Source: Aquarana catesbeiana
Lineage: Eukaryota > Chordata > Amphibia > Anura > Ranidae
Direction: 5' to 3'
NCBI RefSeq assembly: GCF_042186555.1
Contig: NC_133332.1
Span: forward strand, 237,237,515-237,301,514
Length of the DNA stretch: 64,000 nt
Part shown: one piece after another, positions 40,227 to 53,689 of the stretch
Numbering within the stretch: the first letter of the stretch is position 1
Layout: every line of letters begins with the position of its first letter
Position numbers and translations under genes: made by a program
The notes under the pieces: model-generated
The model's database searches: none
What the model saw: only the letters and a program-made list of their open reading frames with translations
Told to the model about the DNA's origin: nothing

Positions 40227-41215
40227 TTAAAAGGGCTGGGGTGCGTTTTTGGACCATTTCCGGGCTAGAAGGGCCGAAAGTGCGATTTTGGTAATTTTGG
40301 ACCCATTTCGGGCTAAAAGAGCCGGAAGTGTGATTTTGGTAATTATGGACCCATTTTGGGCTAAAAGGGCCGGCGGTTCGATTTTGGACCATTTTTGAGT
40401 TAAAAGGGCCGGGAGTGCGATTTTTAGCCGGGGGTGCGATGTTGGTTATTTTGAACCATTTTTAACCATTTTTGGGCTAAAAGGGCCTTCAGTGCGATTT
40501 TTGCAATTTTGGACCAATTTCAGGCTAAAAGAGCCGGCAGTGCAATTTTGGTAATTTGTGACCCATTTTTGGCTAAAAGGTTGATTTTGATCATTTTGGA
40601 CCATTTTTGAGTTAAAAGAGCTGAGAGTGTGATTTTGGGCCGGCAGTGCGATTTTGGTAATTTTGGACCATTTTCGGGCTAAAAAGGCCATCAGTGCAAT
40701 TTTTGTAATTTTGGACCCATTTCGGGCTAAAAGGTCAGTTTTGGTCATTCTGGTTATTTTGAACCAATTTCAAACTAAAAGGGCTGGCAGTGCAATTTTT
40801 GTAATTTTGGACCAATTTGGGGCTAAAAGGGCCAGGGGTGTGATTTTGGTCATATAGGACCAATTTTGGGCTAAAAGAGCCGGCAGTGCAATTCTTGGTA
40901 ATTTTGGAAAATTTTCCAGTTAAAAGGGCCGGGGTGCAATTTTGGACCATTTCCGGGCTACAAGGGCCGGAAGTGCGATTTTGGTAATTTTGGACCATTT
41001 TCGAGTTAAAAGGGCCGGGAGTACGATTTTGACCCAGGGGTGCGATTTTGGTTATTTTGTATCATTTTGAACCATTTTCGGGCTAAAAGGTTGATTTTGA
41101 TTATTTTGGACCATTTTCGAGTTAAAAGAGCCGAGAGTGCGATTTTGGGCCGGCAGTGCAATTTTGGTCATTTTGGACCATTTTCCAGCTAAAAGGGCCA
41201 TCTGGCAGCGTCATA
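40227..41215. repeat. 48-bp satellite, block 3
   Basis: About 20 monomers between MITE copy 1 and the truncated Tc1; equivalent to 51,503-52,491. Confidence 0.95.
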
Positions 41216-42240
41216 TCCAGAGGTTGTCTTTGGGTAATAGACGTATGAGTGCTGCTAGCATTGCTGCAGAGGTTGAAGGGGTGGGAGGTCAGCCTGTCAG
41301 TGCTCAGACCATATGCCGCACGCTGCATCAAATTGGTCTACGTGTCTGTTGTCCCAGAGAGAAGCATCTTCTAAAGATGATGCACAAGAAAGCCCACAGT
41401 TTGCTGCAGACAAGCAGACTAAGGACATAGGTTACTGGAATCATGTCCTGTGATCTGATGAGACCAAGATAAACTTATTTGGTTCAGATGGTGTCAAGCG
41501 TGTGTGGCAGGAACCAGGTGAGGAGTACAAAGACAAGTGTGTCTTGTGTACAGTCAAGCATGGTGGTGGGAATGTCATGGTCTGGGGCTACATGAGTGCT
41601 GCCGGCACTGGGGAGATACAGTTTATTGAGGGAACCATGAATGGCAACATGTACTGTGACATACTGAAGCAGAGCATGATCCCCTCCCTTCGGAGACTGG
41701 ACCGCAGGGCAGTATTCCAACATGATAACGACCCCAAACACACCTCCAAGATGACCACTGCCTTGCTAAAGAAGCTGAGGGTAAAGGTGATGGACTGGCC
41801 AAGCATGTCTCCAGACCTAAACCCTATTGAGCATCTGTGGGACATCCTCAAATGGAAGGTGGAGGAGCGCAAGGTCTTTAACATCCACCAGCTCTGTGAT
41901 GTCATCATGGAGTGGAAGAGGACTCCAGTGACAACCTGTGAAGCTCTGGTGAACTCCATGCCCAAGAGGGTTAAGGCAGTGCTAGAAAATAATGGTGGCC
42001 ACACAAAATATTGACACTTTGGGCCCAATTTAGACATTTTCACTTAGGGGTGTACTCACTTTTGTTGCAAGTGGTTTAGACATTAATGGCTGTGTGTTGA
42101 GGTATTTTGAGGGGACAGCAAATTTACACTGTTATACAAGCTGTACACTCACTACTTTACATTGTAGCAAAGCATCATGTCTTCAGTGTTGTCATATGAA
42201 AAGATATAGTAAAATATTTACAAAAATGTGAGATACTGTA
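41216..42240 (+). pseudogene. Truncated Tc1 transposase, array copy a
   Basis: Begins abruptly inside the transposase (CAGCGTCATATCCAGAGG = RHIQRL) next to a satellite unit; the N-terminal DNA-binding helices and left terminal repeat are absent. Stops: a frameshift ending one frame at 41,428 and TGA in place of Trp before SDETK (about 41,450). The rest of the DDE core is readable from 41,502 to 42,014, with HDNDPKHTS and NPIEHLW intact. The right terminal repeat has the same 20-bp internal deletion as T2. Confidence 0.85.
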
Positions 42241-42292
42241 TATATAGGCTACACTGAATGCTGAGTGTATAGATATATATATATATATATAA
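42241..42292. repeat. AT microsatellite after Tc1-a
   Basis: GGCTACACTGAATGCTGAGT then about 10 TA units. Confidence 0.9.
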
Positions 42293-42417
42293 GAAGCAGA
42301 GCATGATCCCCTCCCTTCGGAGACTGGGCCGCAGGGCAGTATTCCAACATGATAACGACCCCAAACACACCTCCAAGATGACCACTGCCTTGCTAAAGAA
42401 GCTGAGGATAAAGGTGA
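42293..42417 (+). mobile_element. Duplicated internal Tc1 piece
   Basis: A second copy of Tc1-a bases 41,666-41,790 (GAAGCAGAGCATGATCCCCT to GAAGCTGAGG), fused to satellite at GGTGAGGGGCCGGGAG. Small differences (CTGGGCCGC for CTGGACCGC, GAGGATAAAG for GAGGGTAAAG) show it was not copied from Tc1-a itself. Confidence 0.85.
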
Positions 42418-45400
42418 GGGGCCGGGAGTGCGATTTTGGCCCGGTGTGCGATTTTGGTTACTTTGAAACATTTTGAACCATTTCTGGGCTAAAAGGGCCG
42501 GGGGTGAGATTTTTGCAATTTTGGACCATTTTCGTGTTAAAAGGACCGGCAGTGCGATTTTGGTAATTTTGGACCATTTTCCGGCTAAAAGGGCTTGCAG
42601 TGCAATTTTTGTCATTTTGGACCAATTTCAGACTAAAAGGTCTGGCAGTTCGATTTTGGTAATTTTGGACCACTTTCAAGTTAAAAGGGCTGGGGGTGCA
42701 ATTTTGAACCATTTCCAGGCTAAAATGGCAGTTCGATTTTGGTAATTTTGGACCATTTTCGAAATAAAAGGGTCGGGGGTGTGATTTTGGTCATTTTGGA
42801 CTAATATCAGGCTAAAAGGGCCAGGGGTGCGATTTTGGTAATTTTGTACCCATTTCGGGCTAAAAGGGTCAGGGGTGTGATTTTGGTCATTTTGGACTAA
42901 TATCGGGCTAAAATGGCCGGCAGTGCGATCTTGGTAATTTTGGACCATTTTCGAGTTAAAAGGGCCGGGGGTGCGATTTTGGTTATTTTGAATCATTTTA
43001 AACCATTTTTGGGTTAAAAGGTCTGGCTTTGCGATTTTTGTAACTTTGGACCATTTTTCAGTTAAAAGGGCCAGCCGGCAGTGCTATTTTGGTCATTTTG
43101 GACAATTTTCGAGTTACAAGGGCCGGAAGTACGATTTTGGGCAGGAGGTGCGATTTTGTTCATTTTGGACCATTTTTGGGCTAAAAGGGCCAGGGGTGAG
43201 ATTTTTGCAATTTTGGACAATTTTAGAGTTTAAAAGGGCTGGCAGTGCGATTTTGGTCATTTTGGACCATTTTCTGACTAAAAAGGCCGGCAGTGCGATT
43301 TTGGTTATTTTTGGACCAATTTCGGTCTAAAAGGGCAAGCAGTGCGATTTTGGACCATTTTGGATCATTTTCCAGTTAAAATGGCTGGCCGGCAGTGCGA
43401 TTTTGGTAATTTTGGACCAATTTCTGGCTAAAAATGCCGGCAGTGCGATTTTGGTAATTTTGGACCAATTTCGGGCTAAAAGGGTCTTGGTGAGATTTTT
43501 GCAATTTTGGACCATTTTTGAGTTAAAATGGCCGACAGTGCAATTTTGGTAATGGTAATTTTGGACCAATTTTGGGCTAAAAGGGCTGGCAGTGCAATTT
43601 TGGTAATTTTGGACCATTTTCGAGTTAAAAAGGCCGACAGTGCGATTTTGTTCATTTTGGACCATTTTCAAGTTAAAGGGCCCCGGAAGTACGATTTTGG
43701 GCCGGGAGTGCGATTTTGGTTATTTTGAACCAATTTCAAACTAAAAGGGCCGGCAGTGCAATTTTGGTAATTTTGGACCAACTTCGGGCTAAAAGGGCCG
43801 GGTGTGCGATTTTGAGCTGGGGGGTGCGATTTTGGTTATTTTGAACCATTTTGAACCATTTTTGGGCTAAAAAGGCCGACAGTGCGATTTTTGCAATTTT
43901 GGATCAATTTCAGGCTAAAAGAGCCGGCAATTCCATTTTTGTTAATTTGTGACCCATTTCCGGGGGCCGGGGGTGTGATTTTGGTCATATAAGACCAATT
44001 TTGGGCTAAAAGAGTCGGCAGTGCAATTTTTGGTAATTTTGGAAAATTTTCGAGTTAAAAGGGTGTGATTTTGGACCATTTCCTGGCTAAAAGGGCCAGA
44101 AGTGCGATTTTGGTAATTTTGGACCATTTTTGAGTTAAAAGGGCCGGGAGTGCGATTTTGGGCCGGGGGTACGATTTTGGTTATTTTGAACCATTTTGAA
44201 CCATTTTCTGGCTAAAAGGAACGGGGGTGAGATTTTTGCAATTTTGGACCATTTTCGGGCTAAAAGGGCCGGCAGTGCAATTTTTGTAATTTTGGACCAT
44301 TTTCGCGTTAAAATAGCCGGCAGTGCAATTTTGGTTACTTTGAACTCATTTCGGGTCAAAAGTGCCGGCAGTGCGATTTCAGTCATTTTGGACCATTTTC
44401 GAGTTAAAAGGGCTATAAGTGCGATTTTGGGCCAGGGGTGCAATTTTGTTTTTTGAACCAATTTCAAACTAAAAGGACCGGCAGTGCGATTTTGGTAATT
44501 TTGGACCAATTTCAGGCCAAAAGAGCCAGCAGTGCAATTTTGGTAATTTGTGACCCATTTTGGGCTAAAAGGTTGATTTTGATCATTTTGGACCATTTTC
44601 GAGTTTAAGGGCCCCGGGAGTGCGATTTTTGGCCGGGGGTGCGATTCTGGTTATTTTGAACCAATTTAAACTAAAACGGCCGGCAGTGCAATTTTGGTAA
44701 TTTTTGACCAATTTCGGGCTAAAAGGGCCGGTGGGGAGAATTTGGTCATATAGGACCAATTTTGGGCTAAAAGAGCCGGCAGTGCAATTTTTGGTAATTT
44801 TGGAAAATTTTCGAGTTAAAAGGGCTGGGGTGCGATTTTGGACCATTTCCGGGCTACAAGGGCCGGACGTGCGATTTTGGTAATTTTTGACCCATTTCGG
44901 GCTAAAAGAGCCAGCAGTGCGATTTTAGTAATCATGGACCCATTTTGGGCTAAAAGGGCCAGCAGTGCGATTTTGGTAATTTTGGACCCATTTCGGGCTA
45001 AAAGAGCCAGCAGTGCGATTTTGGTAATCATGGACCCATTTTAGGCTAAAAGGGCCGGCAGTGCGATTTTGGTAATTTTGGACCATTTTCGAGTTAAAAG
45101 GGCCGGGGGTGCGATTTTGGTTATTTTGAATCATTTCAAACTATTTTCGGGCTAAAAGGGCTGGGGGTGAGATTTTTGCAATTTTGGATCATTTTCGAGT
45201 TAAAAAGGCCGGCAGTGCGATTTTGGTTATTTTGGACCAATTTCAGGCTAAAACGGCCGGTAGTGCAATTTTGGTAATTTTGGACCCATTTTGGGCCAAA
45301 AGTGCCAGCAGTGCGATTTCAGTCATTTTGGACCATTTTTGGGTTAAAAGGGTTATGAGTGCGATTTTGGGTCAGGGGTGCGATTTTGTTTTTGAACCAA

Positions 45401-45663
45401 TTTCAAACTAAAAGGGCCGGCAGTGCGATTTTAGTAATTTTGGACCAATTTCAGGCTAAAAGAGCCGACAGTGCAATTTTGGTCATTTGTGACCCATTTC
45501 GGGCTAAAAGGTCGATTTTGGTCATTTTGGGCCATTTTCTAGTTAAAGGGCCTTGGGAGTGCGATTTTGGGATGTGGGTGCGATTTTGGTTATTTTGAAC
45601 CAATTTCAAAATAAAAGGATCGGCAGTGCAATTTTTGGTAATTTTGGAAAATTTACGTGGTAG
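42418..45663. repeat. 48-bp satellite, block 4
   Basis: About 67 monomers; equivalent to 53,690-56,935. Its first 1.7 kb match block 1. Confidence 0.95.
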
Positions 45664-46419
45664 CCTCCCTGACGGTTTTCCCGAGTGTGGCTTGGGGTTA
45701 AATTTCAGTCCCATTAGTGGTAACCCCGAGCCACACTCGGGATTACATTTCAGTATCCTGGTGCGGCGTTACTTACCTTGTCCCCAGGATCCTGCAATGT
45801 CCCCCGCTGTGTCTGCGGCTCTGTCTCCTCCGAAGCCTCTCCGTGCCAGGCTCCGTTCCCTGTGAGCATCGCGACGCATGGGGGCAGAGCCTGGCGGCAA
45901 ATAAAAAAAAATGTAAAAACCCTAACACATACAGTACTGTAATCTTACAGATTACAGTACTGTATGAAATTATTTCACATCCCTTTTGTCCCCAGTTCTT
46001 TGGCCCATGCCCTGCATGCAGTTTTATGTTATATATACTGTTCTTTCTGCCTGGAAACTGGAGATTGTCCATAGCAACCAAAAAGTGTCCCTTTACATCA
46101 AAAGTGGTTTTAGACCAGCTGGAAAACAGCGATAGTAAATTAGAACACTTGCAGAATTGAGCGATAGTGAATCATGGGGAAATTTATTTTATTATTATTA
46201 TATATTTTTTAAATTATTTATATTTATTTATTATATTATAATTTATGTTTTTGTGTTTCAAACTTCATCATACCCGGGATATCTACTAGACTCTTGTTTG
46301 ATTTAAGTGTGTTATTGTTAAGAATTACAGGCGTACAATATAAAACGCCAAATTTCCATGCAAAATAATTGTACCGCTTTCAGCACCTAAAATCCAAAAC
46401 AATCATACCGCAAGGGAGG
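45664..46419. mobile_element. TTAA-type MITE, copy 2
   Basis: Same ends and inner palindromes as copy 1; TTAA at 46,420. A small A-run change at 45,901 and GGGGCAGAGCC for GGGGTGGAGCC set copies 2 and 4 apart from copies 1 and 3. Confidence 0.88.
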
Positions 46420-47298
46420 TTAAAAGGGCTGGGGTGCGTTTTTGGACCATTTCCGGGCTAGAAGGGCCGAAAGTGCGATTTTGGTAATTTTGGACCCATT
46501 TCAGGCTAAAAGAGCCGGAAGTGTGATTTTGGTAATTATGGACCCATTTTGGGCTAAAAGGGCCGGCGGTGCGATTTTGGACCATTTTTGAGTTAAAAGG
46601 GCCGGGAGTGCGATTTTTAGCCAGGGGTGCGATGTTATTTTGAACCATTTTGAACCATTTTTGGGCTAAAAGGGCCTTCAGTGCGATTTTTGCAATTTTG
46701 GACCAATTTCAGGCTAAAAGAGCCGGCAGTGCAACTTTGGTAATTTGTGACCCATTTTTGGCTAAAAGGTTGATTTTGATCATTTTGGACCATTTTCGAG
46801 TTAAAAGAGCTGAGAGTGTGATTTTGGGACGGCAGTGCGATTTTGGTAATTTTGGACCATTTTCGGGCTAAAAAGGCCATCAGTGCAATTTTTGTAATTT
46901 TGGACCAATTTGGGGCTAAAAGGGCCAGGGGTGTGATTTTGGTCATATAGGACCAATTTTGGGCTAAAAGAGCCGGCAGTGCAATTCTTGGTAATTTTGG
47001 AAAATTTTCGAGTTAAAAGGGTCGGGGTGCGATTTTGGACCATTTCCGGGCTACAAGGGCCGGAAGTGCGATTTTGGTCATTTTGGACCATTTTCGAGTT
47101 AAAAGGGCCGGGAGTACGATTTTGACCCGGGGGTGCGATTTTGGTTATTTTGTATCATTTTGAACCATTTTCGGGCTAAAAGGTCGATTTTGATTATTTT
47201 GGACCATTTTCGAGTTAAAAGAGCCGGGAGTGCGATTTTGGGCCGGCAGTGCAATTTTGGTCATTTTGGACCATTTTCCAGCTAAAAGGGCCATCTGG
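46420..47298. repeat. 48-bp satellite, block 5
   Basis: About 18 monomers; equivalent to 57,692-58,570. Roughly 110 bp shorter than block 3. Confidence 0.95.
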
Positions 47299-47883
47299 CA
47301 GCGTCATATCCAGAGGTTGTCTTTGGGAAATAGACGTATGAGTGCTGCCAGCATTGCTGCAGAGGTTGAAGGGGTGGGGGGTCAGCCTGTCAGTGCTCAG
47401 ACCATACACCGCACGCTGCATCAAATTGGTCTACATGTCTGTTGTCCCAGAGAGAAGCATCTTCTAAAGATGATGCACAAGAAAGCCCACAGTTTGCTGC
47501 AGACAAGCAGACTAAGGACATAGGTTACTGGAATCATGTCCTGTGATCTGATGAGACCAAGATAAACTTATTTGGTTCAGATGGTGTCAAGCGTGTGTGG
47601 CAGGAACCAGGTGAGGAGTACAAAGACAAGTGTGTCTTGTGTACAGTCAAGCATGGTGGTGGGAGTGTCATGGTCTGGGGCTACATGAGTGCTGCCGGCA
47701 CTGGGGAGCTCCAGTTTATTGAGGGAACCATGAATGGCAACATGTACTGTGATATACTGAAGCAGAGCATGATCCCCTCCCTTCGGAGACTGGACCGCAG
47801 GGCAGTATTCCAACATGATAACGACCCCAAACACACCTCCAAGATGACCACTGCCTTGCTAAAGAAGCTGAGGATAAAGGTGA
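47299..47883 (+). pseudogene. Truncated Tc1 transposase, array copy b (short)
   Basis: Starts at the same breakpoint as copy a but runs straight into satellite after KHTSKMTTALLKKLRIK, at GGTGAGGGGCC, the junction that in copy a belongs to the duplicated piece. It therefore lacks the third catalytic motif and the 3' end. It looks like copy a after recombination between the two direct repeats. Confidence 0.85.
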
Positions 47884-50744
47884 GGGGCCGGGAGTGCGAT
47901 TTTGGGCCGGTGTGCGATTTTGGTTACTTTGAAACATTTTGAACCATTTCTGGGCTAAAAGGGCCGGGGGTGAGATTTTTGCAATTTTGGACCATTTTCG
48001 TGTTAAAAGGACCGGCAGTGCGATTTTGGTAATTTTGGACTATTTTCCGGCTAAAAGGCCTTGCAGTGCGATTTTTGTCATTTTGGACCAATTTCAGACT
48101 AAAAGGTCTGGCAGTTCGATTTTGGTAATTTTGGACCACTTTCAAGTTAAAAGGGCTGGGGGTGCGATTTTGAACCATTTCCAGGCTAAAATGGCAGTTC
48201 GATTTTGGTAATTTTGGACCATTTTCGAATTAAAAGGGTCGGGGGTGTGATTTTGGTCATTTTGGACTAATATCAGGCTAAAAGGGCCAGGGGTGCGATT
48301 TTGGTAATTTTGTACCCATTTCGGGCTAAAAGGGTCAGGGGTGCAATTTTGGTCATTTTGGACTAATATCGGGCTAAAATGGTCGGCAGTGCGATCTTGG
48401 TAATTTTGGACCATTTTCGAGTTAAAAGGGCCGGGGGTGCGATTTTGGTTATTTTGAATCATTTTAAACCATTTTTGGGCTAAAAGGTCTGGCTTTGCGA
48501 TTTTTGTAATTTTGGACAATTTTTCAGTTAAAAGGGCCAGCCGGCAGTGCTATTTTGGTCATTTTGGACAATTTTCGAGTTACAAGGGCCGGAAGTGCGA
48601 TTTTGGGCAAGCAGTGCGATTTTGGTAATTTTGGACCATTTTCCAGTTAAAATGGCTGGCCGGCAGTGCGATTTTGGTAATTTTGGACCAATTTCTGGCT
48701 AAAAATGCCGGCAGTGTGATTTTGGTCATTTTGGACCAATTCAGGCTAAAAGAGTCTTGGTGAGATTTTTGCAATTTTGGACCATTTTTGAGTTAAAATG
48801 GCCAACAGTGCGATTTTGGTAATGGTAATTTTGGACCAATTTTGGGCTAAAAGAACTGGCAGTGCAATTTTGGTAATTTTGGACCATTTTCGAGTTAAAA
48901 AGGCAGACAGTGCGATTTTGTTCATTTTGGACCATTTTCAAGTTAAAGGGCCCCGGAAGTACGATTTTGGGCCGGGAGTGCGATTTTGGTTATTTTGAAC
49001 CATTTTGAACCATTTTTGGGCTAAAAGGGCCGACAGTGCGATTTTTGCAATTTTGGATCAATTTCAGGCTAAAAGAGCCGGCAGTTCCATTTTTGTTAAT
49101 TTGTGACCCATTTCCGGGGGCCGGGGGTGTGATTTTGGTCATATAAGACCAATTTTGGGCTAAAAGAGTCGGCAGTGCAATTTTTGGTAATTTTGGAAAA
49201 TTTTCGAGTTAAAAGGGTGTGATTTTGGACCATTTCCTGGCTAAAAGGGCCAGAAGTGCGATTTTGGTAATTTTGGACCATTTTTGAGTTAAAAGGGCCG
49301 GGAGTGCGATTTTGGGCCGGGGGTACGATTTTGGTTATTTTGAACCATTTTGAACCATTTTCTGGCTAAAAGGGACAGGGGTGAGATTTTTGCAATTTTG
49401 GACCATTTTCGGGCTAAAAGTGCAATTTTGGTAATTTTGGACCATTTTCGAGTTAAAATATCTGGCAGTGCAATTTTGGTTATTTTGAACTCATTTCGGG
49501 TCAACAGTCAGTCATTTCGGGTCAGTGCGATTTCAGTCATTTTGGACCATTTTCGAGTTAAAAGGGCTATAAGTGCGATTTTGGGCCAGGGGTGCACTTT
49601 TGTTTTTTTGAACCAATTTCAAACTAAAAGGGCCGGCAGTGCGATTTTGGTAATTTTGGACCAATTTCAGGCCAAAAGAGCCAGCAGTGCAATTTTGGTA
49701 ATTTGTGACCCATTTTGGGCTAAAAGGTTGATTTTGATCATTTTGGACCATTTTCGAGTTTAAGGGCCCCGGGAGTGCGATTTTGGGCCGGGGGTGCGAT
49801 TCTGGTTATTTTGAACCAATTTAAACTAAAAGGGCCGGCAGTGCAATTTTGGTAATTTTTGACCAATTTTGGGCTAAAAGGGCCGGTGGGGAGAATTTGG
49901 TCATATAGGACCAATTTTGGGCTAAAAAGAGACGGCAGTGCAGTTTTTGGTAATTTTGGAAAATTTTCGAGTTAAAAGGGCCAGGTTGCGATTTTGGACC
50001 ATTTCCGGGCTACAAGGGCTGGACGTGCGATTTTGGTAAGTTTTGACCCATTTCGGGCTAAAAGAGCCAGCAGTGCGATTTTGGTAATCATGGACCCATT
50101 TTAGGCTAAAAGGGCCGGCAGTGCGATTTTGGTAATTTTGGACCATTTTCGAGTTAAAAGGGCCGGGAGTGCGATTTTGAGCTGGGGATGCGATTTTGGT
50201 TATTTTGAATCATTTCGAACCATTTTCGGGCTAAAAGGGCCGGGGGTGAGATTTTTGCAATTTTGGATCATTTTCGAGTTAAAAGGGCCGGCAGTGCGAT
50301 TTTGGTTATTTTGGACCAATTTCGGGCTAAAAGGGCTGGTAGTGCAATTTTGGTAATTTTGGACCCATTTTGGGCCAAAAGTGCCGGCAGTGCGATTTCA
50401 GTTATTTTGGACCATTTTTGGGTTAAAAGGGTTATGAGTGCGATTTTGGGTCAGGGGTGCGATTTAGTTTTTTTGAACCAATTTCAAACTAAAAGGGCCG
50501 GCAGTGCGATTTTGGTAATTTTGGACCAATTTCAGGCTAAAAGAGCCGACAGTGCAATTTTGGTCATTTGTGACCCATCTCGGGCTAAAAGGTCGATTTT
50601 GGTCATTTTGGGCCATTTTCGAGTTAAAGGGCCTCGGGAGTGCGATTTTGGGATGCGGGTGCGATTTTGGTTATTTTGAACCAATTTCAAAATAAAAGGA
50701 TCGGCAGAGCAGTTTTTGGTAATTTTGGAAAATGTACGTGGTAG
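47884..50744. repeat. 48-bp satellite, block 6
   Basis: About 59 monomers. Similar to block 4 but missing roughly 385 bp, which equals eight monomers; the change is visible near 48,600 (GGGCAAGCAGTGCG follows GGAAGTGCGATTTT). Confidence 0.93.
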
Positions 50745-51502
50745 CCTCCCTGATGGTTTTCCCGAGTGTGGCTTAGGGTTAAATCTCAGTCCCATTAGCG
50801 GTAACCCCGAGCCACACTCGGGATTACATTTCAGTATCCTGGTGCGGCGTTACTTACCTTGTCCCCAGGATCCTGCAATGTCCCCCGCTGTGTCTGCGGG
50901 CTCTGTCTCCTCCGAAGCCTCTCTGTGCCAGGCTCCGTTCCCTGTGAGCATCGCGACGCATGGGGGTGGAGCCTGGCGGCAAATTCAAAAAAATGTAAAA
51001 GCCATAACACATACAGTACTGTAATCTTACAGATTACAGTACTGTATGAAATTATTTCACATCCCTTTTGTCCCCAGTTCTTTGGCCCATGCCCTGCATG
51101 CAGTTTTATGTTATATATACTGTTCTTTCTGCCTGGAAACTGGAGATTGTCCATAGCAACCAAAAAGTGTCCCTTTACATCAAAAGTGGTTTTAGACCAG
51201 CTAGAAAACAGCGATAGTAAATTAGAACACTTGCAGAATTGAGCGATAGTTAATCGTGGGGAAATTTATTTTATTATTATTATATATATATTTTAATTAT
51301 TTATATTTATTTATTATATTATAATTTATGTTTTTGTGTTTCAAATTTCATCATACCCGGGATATCTACTAGATTCTTGTTTGATTTAAGTGTGTTATTG
51401 TTAAGAATTACAGGCGTACAATATAAAACGCCAAATTTCCATGCAAAATAATTGTACCGCTTTCAGCACCTAAAATCCAAAACAATCATACCGCAAGGGA
51501 GG
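50745..51502. mobile_element. TTAA-type MITE, copy 3
   Basis: Same as copy 1; TTAA at 51,503. Start of higher-order unit 2. Confidence 0.88.
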
Positions 51503-52491
51503 TTAAAAGGGCTGGGGTGCGTTTTTGGACCATTTCCGGGCTAGAAGGGCCGAAAGTGCGATTTTGGTAATTTTGGACCCATTTCGGGCTAAAAGAGCCG
51601 GAAGTGTGATTTTGGTAATTATGGACCCATTTTGGGCTAAAAGGGCCGGCGGTGCGATTTTGGACCATTTTTGAGTTAAAAGGGCCGGGAGTGCGATTTT
51701 TAGCCGGGGGTGCGATGTTGGTTATTTTGAACCATTTTTAACCATTTTTGGGCTAAAAGGGCCTTCAGTGCGATTTTTGCAATTTTGGACCAATTTCAGG
51801 CTAAAAGAGCCGGCAGTGCAATTTTGGTAATTTGTGACCCATTTTTGGCTAAAAGGTTGATTTTGATCATTTTGGACCATTTTTGAGTTAAAAGAGCTGA
51901 GAGTGTGATTTTGGGCCGGCAGTGCGATTTTGGTAATTTTGGACCATTTTCGGGCTAAAAAGGCCATCAGTGCAATTTTTGTAATTTTGGACCCATTTCG
52001 GGCTAAAAGGTCAGTTTTGGTCATTCTGGTTATTTTGAACCAATTTCAAACTAAAAGGGCTGGCAGTGCAATTTTTGTAATTTTGGACCAATTTGGGGCT
52101 AAAAGGGCCAGGGGTGTGATTTTGGTCATATAGGACCAATTTTGGGCTAAAAGAGCCGGCAGTGCAATTCTTGGTAATTTTGGAAAATTTTCCAGTTAAA
52201 AGGGCCGGGGTGCAATTTTGGACCATTTCCGGGCTACAAGGGCCGGAAGTGCGATTTTGGTAATTTTGGACCATTTTCGAGTTAAAAGGGCCGGGAGTAC
52301 GATTTTGACCCGGGGGTGCGATTTTGGTTATTTTGTATCATTTTGAACCATTTTCGGGCTAAAAGGTTGATTTTGATTATTTTGGACCATTTTCGAGTTA
52401 AAAGAGCCGAGAGTGCGATTTTGGGCCGGCAGTGCAATTTTGGTCATTTTGGACCATTTTCCAGCTAAAAGGGCCATCTGGCAGCGTCATA
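51503..52491. repeat. 48-bp satellite, block 7
   Basis: Equivalent to block 3. Confidence 0.95.
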
Positions 52492-53516
52492 TCCAGAGGT
52501 TGTCTTTGGGAAATAGACGTATGAGTGCTGCTAGCATTGCTGGAGAGGTTGAAGGGGTGGGAGGTCAGCCTGTCAGTGCTCAGACCATATGCCGCACGCT
52601 GCATCAAATTGGTCTACGTGTCTGTTGTCCCAGAGAGAAGCATCTTCTAAAGATGATGCACAAGAAAGCCCACAGTTTGCTGCAGACAAGCAGACTAAGG
52701 ACATAGGTTACTGGAATCATGTCCTGTGATCTGATGAGACCAAGATAAACTTATTTGGTTCAGATGGTGTCAAGCGTGTGTGGCAGGAACCAGGTGAGGA
52801 GTACAAAGACAAGTGTGTCTTGTGTACAGTCAAGCATGGTGGTGGGAATGTCATGGTCTGGGGCTACATGAGTGCTGCCGGCACTGGGGAGATACAGTTT
52901 ATTGAGGGAACCATGAATGGCAACATGTACTGTGACATACTGAAGCAGAGCATGATCCCCTCCCTTCGGAGACTGGACCGCAGGGCAGTATTCCAACATG
53001 ATAACGACCCCAAACACACCTCCAAGATGACCACTGCCTTGCTAAAGAAGCTGAGGGTAAAGGTGATGGACTGGCCAAGCATGTCTCCAGACCTAAACCC
53101 TATTGAGCATCTGTGGGACATCCTCAAATGGAAGGTGGAGGAGCGCAAGGTCTTTAACATCCACCAGCTCCGTGATGTCATCATGGAGTGGAAGAGGACT
53201 CCAGTGACAACCTGTGAAGCTCTGGTGAACTCCATGCCCAAGAGGGTTAAGGCAGTGCTAGAAAATAATGGTGGCCACACAAAATATTGACACTTTGGGC
53301 CCAATTTAGACATTTTCACTTAGGGGTGTACTCACTTTTGTTGCAAGTGGTTTAGACATTAATGGCTGTGTGTTGAGGTATTTTGAGGGGACAGCAAATT
53401 TACACTGTTATACAAGCTGTACACTCACTACTTTACATTGTAGCAAAGCATCATGTCTTCAGTGTTGTCATATGAAAAGATATAGTAAAATATTTACAAA
53501 AATGTGAGATACTGTA
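52492..53516 (+). pseudogene. Truncated Tc1 transposase, array copy c
   Basis: Counterpart of copy a, 11,276 bp away, with the same truncation, frameshift, TGA and terminal-repeat deletion. Differences are few (for example CTCCGTGATG for CTCTGTGATG, restoring Arg for Cys). Confidence 0.88.
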
Positions 53517-53689
53517 TATATAGGCTACACTGAATGCTGAGTGTATAGATATATATATATATAAGAAGCAGAGCATGATCCCCTCACTTCGGAGACTGGG
53601 CCGCAGGGCAGTATTCCAACATGATAACGACCCCAAACACACCTCCAAGATGACCACTGCCTTGCTAAAGAAGCTGAGGATAAAGGTGA
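53517..53689 (+). repeat. AT run and duplicated Tc1 piece after copy c
   Basis: AT microsatellite (53,546-53,562) and duplicated Tc1 piece (53,565-53,689), as after copy a. Confidence 0.85.

Larger units (their letters stand above)
39470..50744. repeat. Higher-order repeat unit 1, 11,275 bp
   Basis: Order: MITE - satellite - Tc1-a with AT run and a duplicated Tc1 piece - satellite - MITE - satellite - Tc1-b (shorter) - satellite. MITE-to-MITE distances are 6,194 and 5,081 bp. The next unit repeats the same order with distances 6,191 bp and onward. Between units I see only scattered single-base differences. Confidence 0.88.
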
